NCBI GenBank assembly: GCA_963732005.1
Contig: CAVSXT010000004.1
Location: forward strand, 1,240,001 to 1,304,000
Direction of reading: 5' to 3'
DNA: 64,000 bases
Source: JASLEW01 sp963732005
Lineage (GTDB): Bacteria > Acidobacteriota > Thermoanaerobaculia > Multivoradales > UBA5704
Shown here: in pieces, positions 46,892 to 55,905 of the stretch
Layout of the letters: every line of letters begins with the position of its first letter
Numbering within the stretch: the stretch's first letter is position 1
Made by a program: the position numbers and the translations under genes
Notes under the pieces: model-generated
Databases searched by the model: none
What the model was told of the DNA's origin: nothing
What the model saw: the letters and a program-made list of their open reading frames with translations, nothing else

Positions 46892-46966
46892 TGGTTGGGG
46901 CGGGAGGATTCGAACCTCCGAATGCCAGATCCAAAGTCTGGTGCCTTACCACTTGGCGACGCCCCA
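46892..46966 (-). tRNA. tRNA-Gln (anticodon TTG)
   Basis: A 75-base cloverleaf with encoded CCA. Acceptor stem TGGGGCG/CGCCCCA, D-arm GCCAAGTGGTAAGGC, anticodon stem CCAGA/TCTGG around loop CTTTGGA, and T-arm GGAGGTTCGAATCCTCC. Anticodon TTG reads CAA (and CAG). It stands between prs and spoVG on the same strand, as tRNA-Gln does beside prs in many bacteria. Confidence 0.95.
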
Positions 46967-47101
46967 GTCTCGATCGACCCCGCAGGCCCGCCTGGCACGG
47001 CCCAGTCCCGCGCATGCTCGCTCCTCGCCGCCGGTGCTCGCAGGGGCGCAGGGGCGCAGGGCACGGGGCCGCGGGCGCCCCGGCGCCGGCGAGCGGAACC
47101 G

Positions 47102-47710
47102 TCAGGTCACGGTCCAGAACGAGTCGCGCAGATGCATCTCCTCGATCTCCTCCAGGGTCTTTTCGGGCGGTTTGTGAGCGGTAGGGGCGCCTGGAGCGGG
47201 GGGAGGCATGGCCGCCTGATCCGGCCGGCCGTCGTCTCCGGGGTGGCCGGAATTGCCGTCGTGACCGTCGATGGTATTTGCCGGGGTTGCCGGGGTTGCC
47301 GGGGTTGCCGGGGTCGCCGGGGTCGCCGGCGCGGCGGCAGCGGCAGGCGCTGCAGCCAGGGCCGGACGGGCGGCGGCAGCTTCGCTCGGGGCGTCCGGTG
47401 TGGCGACGGCGCTCCGCGGCGCGGCGGCCGGCGGCGCGGGTAGGCGCTCGCCCCGCTCGCCCAGCACCCGCTCGTACTCGGCCAGGATCTGGTCCTCGAT
47501 CATGCGCCGCGTCTCGTTGTTCAACGGGTGAGCCACGTCCTTGAACTCGCCGTTCTTCTTCTTCCGGCTCGGCATGCTGATGAAGAGGCCGTCCCTGCCC
47601 TGGATGATCTTGATGTCGTTTACCATGAAACACTGATCGAACACGATCGAGACGAAAGCCTTGAGCTTTTCCTCCTGGATCGGAAAAACCTTGACCTCTG
47701 TGATCTCCAT
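47102..47710 (-). CDS. spoVG: SpoVG family RNA/DNA-binding regulator with extended tail
   Basis: 202 residues. The first 85 are a canonical SpoVG domain ('VKVFPIQEEKLKAFVSIVFD', 'MVNDIKIIQGRDGLFISMPS', 'DVAHPLNNETRRMIEDQIL'). Residues 100-190 are an Ala/Pro/Thr/Gly tail including five consecutive 'ATP' triplets encoded by a 9-bp repeat (about 47278-47330); it ends with an acidic/amphipathic 'LEEIEEMHLRDSFW' segment that may be conserved. The family modulates gene expression and, in Firmicutes, cell division and sporulation. A GAGAGGA site precedes the ATG, and a TATAAT lies about 200 bases upstream. Confidence 0.92.
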   Translation of the reverse strand: MEITEVKVFPIQEEKLKAFVSIVFDQCFMVNDIKIIQGRDGLFISMPSRKKKNGEFKDVAHPLNNETRRMIEDQILAEYERVLGERGERLPAPPAAAPRSAVATPDAPSEAAAARPALAAAPAAAAAPATPATPATPATPATPANTIDGHDGNSGHPGDDGRPDQAAMPPPAPGAPTAHKPPEKTLEEIEEMHLRDSFWTVT

Positions 47711-48152
47711 GTCGCGTCCTCTCACCATCCCTGGTAGGACCCTGGGCGCGTCCAAGAGCGGCGAGGGGGCCGCGTGGCCACCGGAAGCCGGCCAGCGCCT
47801 TGGGCTCGCGACGGCACACCGGAACGGCGCGGACGTTTGCGGCAGATGCAGAGGCGCAAAGGCCCGCGTCCGGAGAGCTATGCTCGACACGTCGCCGGGT
47901 GTCTGTCGCGTCATTATATACCCGCCGGAACGCTGAAGCGCGAACGGAACGGGACCCCTTCCCGGGCCCCCGATGCGCGGTGATCGGATGCCGCGGCCCC
48001 TTGGCCAAGCGCCATATGCTAGAGAGCCGCCGCGGCACTGTCAAACCGGGCGGCCGCCCGCGCCTTGCCGCGCTGCCGCCTTGCCCCCTGGCCCCTGGCC
48101 CCTGGCCCCTGGCCCCTGGCCCCTGGAACATTGCGAGCGCTCAGCCGCCGCC
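47711..48152. promoter_or_regulatory. 442-bp intergenic region: spoVG promoter and a 7-bp tandem repeat
   Basis: For spoVG (minus strand) a TATAAT lies at 47913-47918, leaving a leader of about 195 bases. At 48085-48126 there are six copies of CCCCTGG, next to the stop of the lipoprotein gene. No other gene seen. Confidence 0.45.
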
Positions 48153-49046
48153 TCAGGGTCCGCTGCCCGGCAGGGGGACGGCGGCGCAGGACCCCTCCCG
48201 GTAGTCGGCGCTGGGCGCCATCGGCGCCAGCTGGCGGAGCGGTTCGCGCACCGCTTCCCGCCACCGGATCTGCACACCCTTGCGACGGTCGGAAAGCACC
48301 GACCAGGCGCCGCTGTTCGCCCACGAGAGGATCGGGGTGGCGCCGGCGTCCAGCCACAGACCCCAGCTCACGATCTGGCCTCCCTGCACGACCGCGCTCC
48401 AGCCGCGGCCGGCGGTGTCCCGATAGGAGACGGTGGCGGCGGCGACGGGCGAGCCGGCGATGTTGGCGATGTTGGCGCTCGTGGCGCTCCGGACGACGCT
48501 CGCCGGCGAGGCGGGCGGCGCCGGCAAGCGCCCGAGCAACAGGGGCGGCAATGCGGAGAGCGACAGCGGGCCCAGCGGCAGGAAGGCGAGGTCGAGGGCG
48601 CCGCCGAGCCGGCACCAGGTGTGGCCGCGATGGTCGAGCCAGAGGCCCTGGTCGCCGTCGACGTCGATCCCCCACACCGCGCGCCCGATCGGGTCCACCG
48701 CCTGCGCCTGATAGCGCGACGGCGACGCCAGGCGCAGGATCAAATTGAGGCTGGCGTCTCCCTGGGTACCGGAGACGGCGACGCGGTAGAGGATCTGCGT
48801 GCCATAAGCACTGCTGGGCACCTGCCAGGCAGCGGGCTCGGCAAGCACCGCCGGCGGCGCCGCCGCCGCTCCCGGCGACCGCGGCGCTGCCCCGGGGACG
48901 CCGGTGCAGGCAACTGCCGCCAGCAGCGCCAGCAGCGCCAGGAGCGCCGGCGGCGCCGGCAGGGCTGGCAGCCCCGGCAGGGCGATGGCGGGCCGAGTCG
49001 GCCGGTGGCAAGCCGCGCCGGCGGCCGTCATCGATCCGCGGGGCAT
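48153..49046 (-). CDS. outer membrane lipoprotein, LolB/DUF4292-like
   Basis: 297 residues. A hydrophobic N-terminus ends in a lipobox 'LLALLAAVACTG', so the protein is probably lipidated. The mature part has beta-rich stretches ('QGDASLNLILRLASPSRYQA', 'DVDGDQGLWLDHRGHTWCRL') as in LolB and DUF4292 proteins, and follows a TPR gene upstream of the prs group, the position where such lipoproteins occur in other lineages. Identification is by position and shape more than by motif. Two ATGs (49046, 49031) are possible; neither has a strong ribosome-binding site. Confidence 0.65.
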   Translation of the reverse strand: MPRGSMTAAGAACHRPTRPAIALPGLPALPAPPALLALLALLAAVACTGVPGAAPRSPGAAAAPPAVLAEPAAWQVPSSAYGTQILYRVAVSGTQGDASLNLILRLASPSRYQAQAVDPIGRAVWGIDVDGDQGLWLDHRGHTWCRLGGALDLAFLPLGPLSLSALPPLLLGRLPAPPASPASVVRSATSANIANIAGSPVAAATVSYRDTAGRGWSAVVQGGQIVSWGLWLDAGATPILSWANSGAWSVLSDRRKGVQIRWREAVREPLRQLAPMAPSADYREGSCAAVPLPGSGP

Positions 49047-49068
49047 GCCGCGATCGGGAATTCTGGTC

Positions 49069-51189
49069 TCACGGCCGATGGTGGCTGCCTGGCAAACCGT
49101 CGAGCTTGCGTCTCACGGCGTCGGCCTTGGCGTGATCGTCGCCTTCGAGCTCGAGGGCGCGGCGGTAGGCCTCGCCGGCCCGCTCCGGCTGGCCCATGGC
49201 GCTGTAGACGTCGCCCAGGTGTTCCTCGACGGTGCCGTCGGCGATCTCGAGCCGGGTCGCCCGCTCGAGCTCGGTGCGGGCCTGCTCCAGACGGCCGAGC
49301 CGGAAATAGACCCATCCCAGGGAGTCGACGTAGGCGCCGTTGTCGGGCTCGAGCGCCACCGCCTTCTCGACCAGCTTCCGCGCCTCGTCGAGGTTCTCGC
49401 CGCGATCGGCGAACATGTAGCCCAGGTAGTTGAGCGCCGCATGGTAATCGGGATCGACGCCCAGCAGGCGCCGGAACTCGGCCACCGCCTGCTCGCGCTT
49501 GCCGGTGCGCTCATAGGCGGCGGCGAGCAGGAAGCGAGCCGCCTTGGCGCCCGGCGCCTGCAGGCCGGGATCCGGCCGGCCGAGCAGCTTTTCGAGCACC
49601 GGGATGGATTCGGCGTAGCGGTCGAGGCGCTGGTAGGCCTCGGCCGCCGCCAGCGGCGCCCGGGATTCGCGGTCGCCGGCGAGATCCTCGAGGCGGCGGG
49701 CCGCCTCCCGCTCGCGGCCGGCCCGGAAGAGCACCTCGGCGCGCTTGGCGGCTAGATTGGGCGATGGCGGGCTGGCCTGGTCCTTGTCCAGCAGCTTGAG
49801 CGCCTCGTCATAGCTCTTGCGCTGCACCATGGCGTCGGCGGCGAGCAGCACCGCCGGCTCGCGGGCGGCCTCCTCCTTGGCACCCAGGCGCAGCAGCGGC
49901 TGCAGGGTCTCGCTCACCCGGTCCCACTGTTTGGCGTCGTAGTAGACCTGCGCCAGCTCGAGCCGGGCCTGCCGCTCCTCGTCCTGCTTGCCGGCCTTGG
50001 CGAGACCCGCGGCGAGCTCGGCGAGGACGCGCGCCGCCTCTTCGGGACGGCCGGCGCGCTCGAGCACGCGCGACAGGATGCCGGCGAGCGCCGCGTCGGT
50101 GGGGCGGGCGCCGCGCAGCTGCTCGAGCACCTCGCCGGCTTCCTGGTTGCGGCCCTGCGCGGCCAGCGCCAGGCCCTTGAGCAGCAGCAGCTGCATGTCG
50201 TCCGCGTCGCCGGCGGCCGTATCTGGCGACGGCGCGGAGGGCGCGGCGCGCGGTCCCTGGGACGATTGGAGCAAGGGCTCCACCGTCGCCAGCGCGCGGT
50301 CCACGTCGCCGGTCAGGTAGTAGGCCCAGGCGAGCTGGCGCCGCAGGCGCGCATCGTCGCGCCCCGGCTCCGGCGCCGCGAGCAGCGTCGCCAGCACCGC
50401 GGCATAGTCGTTGCGGCGGCCCTCGAGCTCGGCGAGGGTCAGGCGCGCCTCGAGCGCGGCGGGCTCGAAGCCGAGGATCTGCGCGAGCACCGCCTCGGCG
50501 TCCTTGGGCTTGTCGTCGCGCAGCAGCGCCTCCACCAGCATGGCGTAGGCGGCACGCTGCTGGGGGGCCTGGCGGATCACCTCTCGGAAGGCTTCCGCCG
50601 CCTTGGCCGGCTGCTGCTGTTCGAGGTACAGGCGGCCGAGGCTGATCGCCGTCTGCAGATCCTCCGGGTCGCGCTGATGGACGGTCTCGAGCGCCTCGAG
50701 GGCGGTTTTCAGCGCCGCCGGGTCCTGGCCAGCCAGCTCGAGGTAGACGAAGCCGACGCCGCGCAGGACGTCGAGGTTCCCGGGTGCGAGCTTTTGCGCC
50801 TTGCTGACCTCTTCGGCCGCCTGCCGCAGGTAGCTCGCCTGCGCACCCGGCAGCCGCGCTGCCTGCGCCAGCCTGCCGAGCAGCTGGGAGTGCTCGAGGT
50901 GGATGTAGGCAGCGTCGGGTCGGGCCTTCTCGGCCGCCTCGAAGGCCGCCAGCGCATCGCTCAGGTTGCCGTCGCCGGCCAGCAGGTTGGCGATCAGGAA
51001 CTCGTAGTCGCCCGGCGCGCCGGCGGCGGCTGCCGCCGACGGGGCGGCCGGGGCCGCCGGCGCCGCGACGGGGGGCCGGGCCGCCGGCGGTGCCAGCGCC
51101 GTCAGCGGGAGCGATGACGCCAGGGGCGCGCAGGTCGCGAGGACGGTGATGGGCAGCAGCCGGCGCAGAGAGATCACGGACTTCCTCAT
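49069..51189 (-). CDS. large exported TPR protein
   Basis: 706 residues. 'LLPITVLATCAPLASSLPLTA' is a signal peptide or lipid anchor; an Ala/Pro-rich linker follows; the rest is about 15 tetratricopeptide repeats, such as 'LRGVGFVYLELAGQDPAALK', 'RQLAWAYYLTGDVDRALATV' and 'LNYLGYMFADRGENLDEARK'. Such proteins scaffold envelope assemblies. The last repeats ('AYVDSLGWVYFRLGRLEQA') match the TPR proteins found before lolB/ispE in other bacteria. A -35 TTGTAA/-10 TATTCT promoter ends six bases before the ATG at 51189, so a leaderless transcript is likely. Confidence 0.85.
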   Translation of the reverse strand: MRKSVISLRRLLPITVLATCAPLASSLPLTALAPPAARPPVAAPAAPAAPSAAAAAGAPGDYEFLIANLLAGDGNLSDALAAFEAAEKARPDAAYIHLEHSQLLGRLAQAARLPGAQASYLRQAAEEVSKAQKLAPGNLDVLRGVGFVYLELAGQDPAALKTALEALETVHQRDPEDLQTAISLGRLYLEQQQPAKAAEAFREVIRQAPQQRAAYAMLVEALLRDDKPKDAEAVLAQILGFEPAALEARLTLAELEGRRNDYAAVLATLLAAPEPGRDDARLRRQLAWAYYLTGDVDRALATVEPLLQSSQGPRAAPSAPSPDTAAGDADDMQLLLLKGLALAAQGRNQEAGEVLEQLRGARPTDAALAGILSRVLERAGRPEEAARVLAELAAGLAKAGKQDEERQARLELAQVYYDAKQWDRVSETLQPLLRLGAKEEAAREPAVLLAADAMVQRKSYDEALKLLDKDQASPPSPNLAAKRAEVLFRAGREREAARRLEDLAGDRESRAPLAAAEAYQRLDRYAESIPVLEKLLGRPDPGLQAPGAKAARFLLAAAYERTGKREQAVAEFRRLLGVDPDYHAALNYLGYMFADRGENLDEARKLVEKAVALEPDNGAYVDSLGWVYFRLGRLEQARTELERATRLEIADGTVEEHLGDVYSAMGQPERAGEAYRRALELEGDDHAKADAVRRKLDGLPGSHHRP

Positions 51190-51195
51190 CCGGTC

Positions 51196-51248
51196 AGAAT
51201 AGCAGCCGGACGCGGCGCTTTACAAGGTTGCTGAGCCGCTTCTATAAT
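51196..51248. promoter_or_regulatory. back-to-back divergent promoters sharing one -35 site
   Basis: Minus strand: -35 TTGTAA (51220-51225), 18-base spacer, -10 TATTCT (51196-51201), ATG of the TPR gene six bases later. Plus strand: -35 TTTACA (51219-51224), 18-base spacer, -10 TATAAT (51243-51248), for the GspE-N gene, with a leader of about 95 bases. The two -35 boxes overlap, so polymerase occupancy should be mutually exclusive. Confidence 0.65.
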
Positions 51249-51350
51249 CTCATCCCAGCAGATAAGTGGCGTCCCGACAAGCAGTTAGGAAATCAACCTC
51301 GAACCCCCGTCCGCCGGCACCGGAATTGAGCGAGAAACGGCCTCGCGAGC

Positions 51351-53342
51351 ATGGGTAAGCTCGGGCAGCTCCTGGTCGCGCGGGGCTGGATCACGGTCCA
51401 GCAGCTCACGCGCGCCCTGCAGAACCAGAACGGGGTGGGCGGGCGGGTCGGCACCTGCCTGCTCGAGATGGAGGTGCTGGGCGAGGACCTCCTGGTGCGC
51501 TCGCTCGCCGAGCAGCTGGGAGTGCCGGCCGCGAACATCGAGGATCTGCGCGGCATTCCGGACGAGGTGCTGCGGCTGATCCCCGAGAAGCTTGCCCGGC
51601 GCTGCCGCGCCATTCCCTTCCGGGCGGCGGGCGGGCGGCTGGACGTCGCCATGCAGGATCCTCGCAACCTGGTTTGCCAGGACGAGATCGCCTTCGCCTC
51701 AGGGCGGCGGGTCAAGGTGCACGTGCTGCACGAGCTGCGCATCTTCGAGGCGCTGCAGCGCTACTACCGCGAGGAGTGCCCGTCGCGCTACAGCCTGTTG
51801 CTCGACCGCCTCAACCGCGCCCGCTACCTGTGGGGCGCCAAGGAAGCGGGCGCAACGGGAGCGCCGGCCGGTCCGGCCGGCGGGACGGCCGCCATGCCGC
51901 TGCAGCTGCCGAACCGGGCGGGGTGGGCGCCGGCGGCAGCCGGCCGCACCGGCGCCGGGAGCGCCGCGCCTCAGGCTCGCTCCAGCGGCGGCGAGGTGCT
52001 GAGCGCCCTGAGACCGGAGGACCTGCTGTCGGGGCCGCCGCGGATGCAGCCGCCGCCGCTGCCCGAGCCGGCGCTGCCGCCGCAGCCGCGGCGCCGATCG
52101 CTGTTCCGGTCGCGCGGCGCCGAGGCGCCGGCCCCGCCGCCGCCGGCCGCGACGGTGGAACCCCGGGTGCCCGCCGGCGACGCCGGCGGCACGGCCGAGC
52201 TGCCCGGTCTCCGGGCCGAGCTCTCGGGCGGCGCCGACGGCGGCTTCGGCGCCGGCATGGGCGGCATGGCGCTAGAGCTGCCGCCGCTCGCGGAGCTGGA
52301 TCTCAGGGACGAGGCGGCACGGCGCCGGCGGACGCCGCGGCAGGGGCTGGACTCGGCGGCTGTGGCTCCGCCGCCGGCAGGGCGCCCTGCGCCGCCGCCG
52401 GCCAGACCGGCGACGGCACCTCCCAACGTACCATCGGCGCCGCAGTCGCCCGCCTCGGGGGGCGCCGGCGCGACCGCTGGCGCGCTACCGGCGGCAGCTG
52501 CGAAGGCCGGCACGCCATCGCCGCCAGCCGCGACCGGGGAAGCCCCGCCCACGCCGGCGGCGGGCCGTGTCGCGCCGGCGACGGACCTCGAGGCGACGCT
52601 GACACTCGGACCGCCGGTTCCGTCCCGGCCCGCGCCGGTTGAGGTGCGGCACGAGCGGGTCGCCCTCAGCCCGGCGGAGCGCGCCGAGCTCGGCTTGGGC
52701 GACGCCCAGGCTGGCGCGCCCGGGCCGCCCGCCACGCCCGCCACGGTGGCCTCGCCCACCGCCGCGACGGCCTCGCCCACCGCCGCGACGGCCTCGCCCA
52801 CCGCCGCGACAGCCTCGCCGCCCGAGACCTCGCCACGCGAAGCGCCGGCCAGTCTCGACGAGGTCGAGCTGGCGCTCGGCGCCACCAGCGACCGCGAGGA
52901 GGTGGGGCGCATCGTGCTCGGGTTCCTGTCACGCAGCTTCCGCCGGGTGGCGCTGTTCCAGACCTCCCGCGTCCAGGTCATCGCCTGGATGGCGCAAGGC
53001 GAGGGCATCGACCAGGAGGCGTTCGGCCGTTACGCGATAAGCTTCGAGGAGCCTTCGGTGTTCCTCAACCTGCGCCAGGGCAGCGGCATCCACATCGGCC
53101 CGCTGCCGCCGATGGCGAGTCACCGCGAGCTGGCCCTGTGCTGGGGCGGCGGGCTGGCGCGCGACTGCGTGATGCTGCCGGTGCGACTAAGGGACCGCAT
53201 GGTCACCGTCATCTACATGGATGGCGGCAGCCGCGGCCTGGGGGGGATCGATCTCGAGCTGATGCAGCGCCTGACCACGGCGACCGCCGCCGCATTCGAA
53301 CGCTGCATTCTCAGTAAAAAACGCGGCTACGCTCAGTCGTGA
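51351..53342 (+). CDS. GspE/PilB N-domain protein with C-terminal GAF-like domain, no ATPase
   Basis: 663 residues. The first 145 match the GspE/PilB/MshE N-terminal domain ('KLGQLLVARGWITVQQLTRA', 'SLAEQLGVPAANIEDLRGIP', 'LARRCRAIPFRAAGGRLDVA'). A low-complexity Pro/Ala linker of about 340 residues follows, including three 'ATASPTA'-type repeats encoded by a 21-bp repeat. The last 150 residues ('EEVGRIVLGFLSRSFRRVAL', 'DRMVTVIYMDGGSRGLGGID') look like a GAF domain. There is no secretion ATPase domain. It may be a regulator that binds cyclic dinucleotides through the N-domain, as some MshEN domains do. Start ATG 51351 has only weak upstream signals. Confidence 0.8.
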   Translation: MGKLGQLLVARGWITVQQLTRALQNQNGVGGRVGTCLLEMEVLGEDLLVRSLAEQLGVPAANIEDLRGIPDEVLRLIPEKLARRCRAIPFRAAGGRLDVAMQDPRNLVCQDEIAFASGRRVKVHVLHELRIFEALQRYYREECPSRYSLLLDRLNRARYLWGAKEAGATGAPAGPAGGTAAMPLQLPNRAGWAPAAAGRTGAGSAAPQARSSGGEVLSALRPEDLLSGPPRMQPPPLPEPALPPQPRRRSLFRSRGAEAPAPPPPAATVEPRVPAGDAGGTAELPGLRAELSGGADGGFGAGMGGMALELPPLAELDLRDEAARRRRTPRQGLDSAAVAPPPAGRPAPPPARPATAPPNVPSAPQSPASGGAGATAGALPAAAAKAGTPSPPAATGEAPPTPAAGRVAPATDLEATLTLGPPVPSRPAPVEVRHERVALSPAERAELGLGDAQAGAPGPPATPATVASPTAATASPTAATASPTAATASPPETSPREAPASLDEVELALGATSDREEVGRIVLGFLSRSFRRVALFQTSRVQVIAWMAQGEGIDQEAFGRYAISFEEPSVFLNLRQGSGIHIGPLPPMASHRELALCWGGGLARDCVMLPVRLRDRMVTVIYMDGGSRGLGGIDLELMQRLTTATAAAFERCILSKKRGYAQS

Positions 53343-53358
53343 CAAAGGTTTGGCTCGG

Positions 53359-53388
53359 TTGACACCCCGTCGGACCGGTTGTTAGACT
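53359..53388 (+). promoter_or_regulatory. sigma-70-type promoter of the HU gene
   Basis: -35 TTGACA (53359-53364) and -10 TAGACT (53383-53388), 18-base spacer, about 21 bases before the ATG of the HU gene. Confidence 0.7.
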
Positions 53389-53409
53389 CGGCGCCGTTCC
53401 GGAGCCCAA

Positions 53410-53676
53410 ATGATCAAGTCCGACATCGTCGACCGCGTGGCGGAGAGCACCGAGGTGCCCAGGGTCAAAGCCGCCCAGGCGGTCGACACCATCATCGAGG
53501 CGATGAAGAGCGCCCTCTGCGTCGGCAAGCGCATCGAGCTCCGAGGCTTCGGCGTCTTCCAGGTCCGCGACCGCAAGAAGGGCGTCGGCCGCAACCCGAA
53601 GACCGGCGTCGAGGTGGCGATCTCGCCCGGCAAGACGGTACGTTTCAAACCGGGCAAGGACCTCAAGAATCTCTGA
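53410..53676 (+). CDS. HU/IHF family DNA-binding protein
   Basis: 88 residues, a typical single-domain histone-like protein. Features: 'KSDIVDRVAESTEVPRVKAA' helices, 'GKRIELRGFGVFQVRDRKKG' strand pair and the DNA-gripping arm tip 'GRNPKTGVEV' with its Pro, ending in 'VRFKPGKDLKNL'. It forms dimers that bend DNA. A good promoter lies just upstream; the M50 protease gene follows on the same strand. Confidence 0.95.
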   Translation: MIKSDIVDRVAESTEVPRVKAAQAVDTIIEAMKSALCVGKRIELRGFGVFQVRDRKKGVGRNPKTGVEVAISPGKTVRFKPGKDLKNL

Positions 53677-53740
53677 TCCGAAAGACGTAGAACCGACCTG
53701 GCCGGGCCCGCCGCCCTCGCCGTGGACACCGCCGGGTCAG

Positions 53741-54802
53741 GTGCCACCGCCATGGCGACCGCCAGCCTGGGCGGCGCGGCCGGTGCGGCTGCGCATGGCC
53801 CCTCCGGGACCTCCCAGGTACGGTCTGGCGCTGCTGCTGTTCGGGCTGACCTTCTTCACCACCACGACGCTCGGTCCGGTGCTCTGCGCCTGGAGCCGCG
53901 ACGGGTTGCCGGCCGACGTCTATCCGCTGATCACGCCGCGGCTGGTGGCCCGGGTTTGGAGCGATCCGTCGCTGCTGGGGCTGGGCCTGGCGTTCTCGCT
54001 GCCGGTGCTGTTCATCCTGCTCGTGCACGAGATGGGGCACTACCTGGCCTGCCGGCGCTACCGCCTGCCGTCGACGCTGCCCTACTTCCTGCCCCTGCCG
54101 GCGGTGCTGGGAACGCTGGGCGCGTTCATTCGCATCCGGGTGCCGATCCGCAGCAAGCGTGAGCTCTTCGACGTCGGCGTCGCCGGACCGTTCGCCGGCT
54201 TTTTGGCGCTGCTGCCTTTTCTGTTCTGGGGCATCGCCAGGTCGCAGCCGGAGCCGCTGCGGATCGCCGCCGGCGCCTCGCGCCTGGTGCCCGGACAGTG
54301 CCTGGCGATGGCGCTGGTCACCCGCCTCTTTCATGGCCCGCTCGGCGACGGCATGGTGCTGCGGCTGCACCCGTTTGCGCTGGCCGCCTGGTTCGGCCTG
54401 CTGGCCACGGCGATCAACCTGCTGCCGCTCGGACAGCTCGACGGCGGCCACGTCCTCTATGCCGCGGCCGGCCGCTGGCAGCGGCGCCTGGCGCTGCCGC
54501 TGTGGCTGGCGCTGGCGCTGGCCGGCGTGCTGTGGGGAGGCTGGGTGCTGTGGTGCGTGGTGATCTTCGCGATGGGCCTCTACCACCCGCCGGTGGTCGA
54601 CGAGGCGACGCCGCTCGACCGCCCGCGGCGCGCACTGGCCATCGCTGCCCTGGTGGTGCTGGCCCTCTGCTTCATGCCGCGCGGCGCCATGGAGCCGATG
54701 GGAGAGGACGAGGCGCAGGGTCGGCCGGACCTGAGGGCCACGACCAACGGGCTCGCAGTGGGTACGGAGCCGAGATCGGTCCTGCCTGCCTCGCCCTTTT
54801 GA
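53741..54802 (+). CDS. site-2-type membrane metalloprotease (M50)
   Basis: 353 residues with six or so membrane segments. The zinc site is 'LLVHEMGHYLACRRY' (His96, Glu97, His100 from the GTG start), with 'LFDVGVAGPFAGFLALLPFL' and the third ligand motif 'LPLGQLDGGHVLYA'. These enzymes cut substrates within the membrane. GTG at 53741 is the longest start; ATG at 53795 would also keep all membrane segments, so the N-terminal 18 residues are doubtful. The C-terminal 40 residues are hydrophilic and not conserved. Confidence 0.85.
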   Translation: MPPPWRPPAWAARPVRLRMAPPGPPRYGLALLLFGLTFFTTTTLGPVLCAWSRDGLPADVYPLITPRLVARVWSDPSLLGLGLAFSLPVLFILLVHEMGHYLACRRYRLPSTLPYFLPLPAVLGTLGAFIRIRVPIRSKRELFDVGVAGPFAGFLALLPFLFWGIARSQPEPLRIAAGASRLVPGQCLAMALVTRLFHGPLGDGMVLRLHPFALAAWFGLLATAINLLPLGQLDGGHVLYAAAGRWQRRLALPLWLALALAGVLWGGWVLWCVVIFAMGLYHPPVVDEATPLDRPRRALAIAALVVLALCFMPRGAMEPMGEDEAQGRPDLRATTNGLAVGTEPRSVLPASPF

Positions 54803-54895
54803 GTCGCGGCCCTCAGGCACGGCCGACCTGGGGTAGCCCTCCGCTACCTGGCCGAGAACCAGACTCAGCCCTCGGGGTCGCCAGCCGTAGGGGGA

Positions 54896-55327
54896 CTAGA
54901 ACGGGATATCGTCGTCCTCGGGGGCGCCGGGGCCGCTCTGACCCTCGTCGTAGCTGGGGCCACCGGGAGCCGAGCCGGAGGCATCCATCTCGCCGCCACC
55001 GCGCTGGCTGAGCATCTGGAAGTGGTCGCAGACGACCTCGGTGCGGTACTTCTTCTCGCCGGTCTGGCGGTCGTCCCAGGAGCGGGTCTGCAGCCGGCCC
55101 TCGAGATAGATCTGCTTGCCCTTGGTGAGGTACTGACCGGCGATCTCCGCCTGCTTGCCCCAGACCACGATGTTGTGCCACTCGGTCTGTTCCTGGCGCT
55201 GCCCGCTCTTGTCCGTCCAGCGCCGGTTGGTGGCCAGCGAGAAGTTGGCGACGTGCTGTCCGGAGGGCGTCGAACGCACCTCCGGGTCACGGCCGAGATT
55301 GCCGATCAGCATGACTTTGTTCAACAT
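54896..55327 (-). CDS. ssb: single-stranded DNA-binding protein
   Basis: 143 residues. OB-fold ('LNKVMLIGNLGRDPEVRSTP', 'EWHNIVVWGKQAEIAGQYL', 'GKQIYLEGRLQTRSWDDRQT'), a Gly-rich linker, and the acidic protein-interaction tip 'DDDIPF'. Binds ssDNA as a tetramer and recruits replication and repair proteins. GGAGAA precedes the ATG. Convergent with the M50 gene, divergent from dtd. Confidence 0.97.
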   Translation of the reverse strand: MLNKVMLIGNLGRDPEVRSTPSGQHVANFSLATNRRWTDKSGQRQEQTEWHNIVVWGKQAEIAGQYLTKGKQIYLEGRLQTRSWDDRQTGEKKYRTEVVCDHFQMLSQRGGGEMDASGSAPGGPSYDEGQSGPGAPEDDDIPF

Positions 55328-55440
55328 GCGCGGTTCTCCTCAGGTCTCGAATGGAGTACGGTACCACATCGGCTTTGGTCGTCTGGCGCAAGCGATCGAC
55401 CCCCTAATCAAGTAGACGGAAAAGCCCTCGGCAAACGCGC

Positions 55441-55878
55441 ATGCGCCTGGTGATCCAGCGAGTGAGCTCGGCGGCGGTGCGGGTCGCCGGGGAGACCGTG
55501 GGCGCCATCGGCAAGGGCCTGCTGGTGCTGGTCGGCGTGGAACATGACGACGCGCCGCCGGCCGCCCAGGCGGCGGCGGAGAAACTGGCGGGCCTGCGGA
55601 TCTTCGACGACGCGGCCGGCAAGATGAACCTCGACGCCGCGGCGGCCGGCGGCGCCTTCCTGGTGGTCTCGCAGTTCACCCTGGCCGGCTCGGTGGCGCG
55701 CGGGCGCCGGCCGTCGTTCGACCGGGCGGCACCACCCGAGCAGGCGGCGCCGCTGGTGGACGCTCTGGTCGCGGCGCTGCGCGAGCGCGGCTGCGCCGTG
55801 GCGACCGGGCGCTTCCGCGCCCGCATGGAGGTGGCGCTGGTCAACGACGGACCGGTGACCCTGGTCGCCGATTTCTAG
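55441..55878 (+). CDS. dtd: D-aminoacyl-tRNA deacylase
   Basis: 145 residues, normal length. Motifs 'RLVIQRVSSAAVRVAGE', the catalytic 'LVVSQFTLAGSVARGRRPSF' and the Gly-Pro cis motif 'VNDGPVTLVADF'. Removes D-amino acids (and Gly) from mischarged tRNA. It ends 28 bases before the convergent nagZ stop. No ribosome-binding site is obvious before the ATG. Confidence 0.96.
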   Translation: MRLVIQRVSSAAVRVAGETVGAIGKGLLVLVGVEHDDAPPAAQAAAEKLAGLRIFDDAAGKMNLDAAAAGGAFLVVSQFTLAGSVARGRRPSFDRAAPPEQAAPLVDALVAALRERGCAVATGRFRARMEVALVNDGPVTLVADF

Positions 55879-55905
55879 GAGCGGCAAACCCCGCCCCCTT
55901 TCCGG

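Noticed and set aside
48085..48126. CCCCTGG tandem repeat as a coding or regulatory element
   Set aside because: Seven-base units are not in-frame and such heptamers arise easily in GC-rich intergenic DNA; noted only as a repeat.
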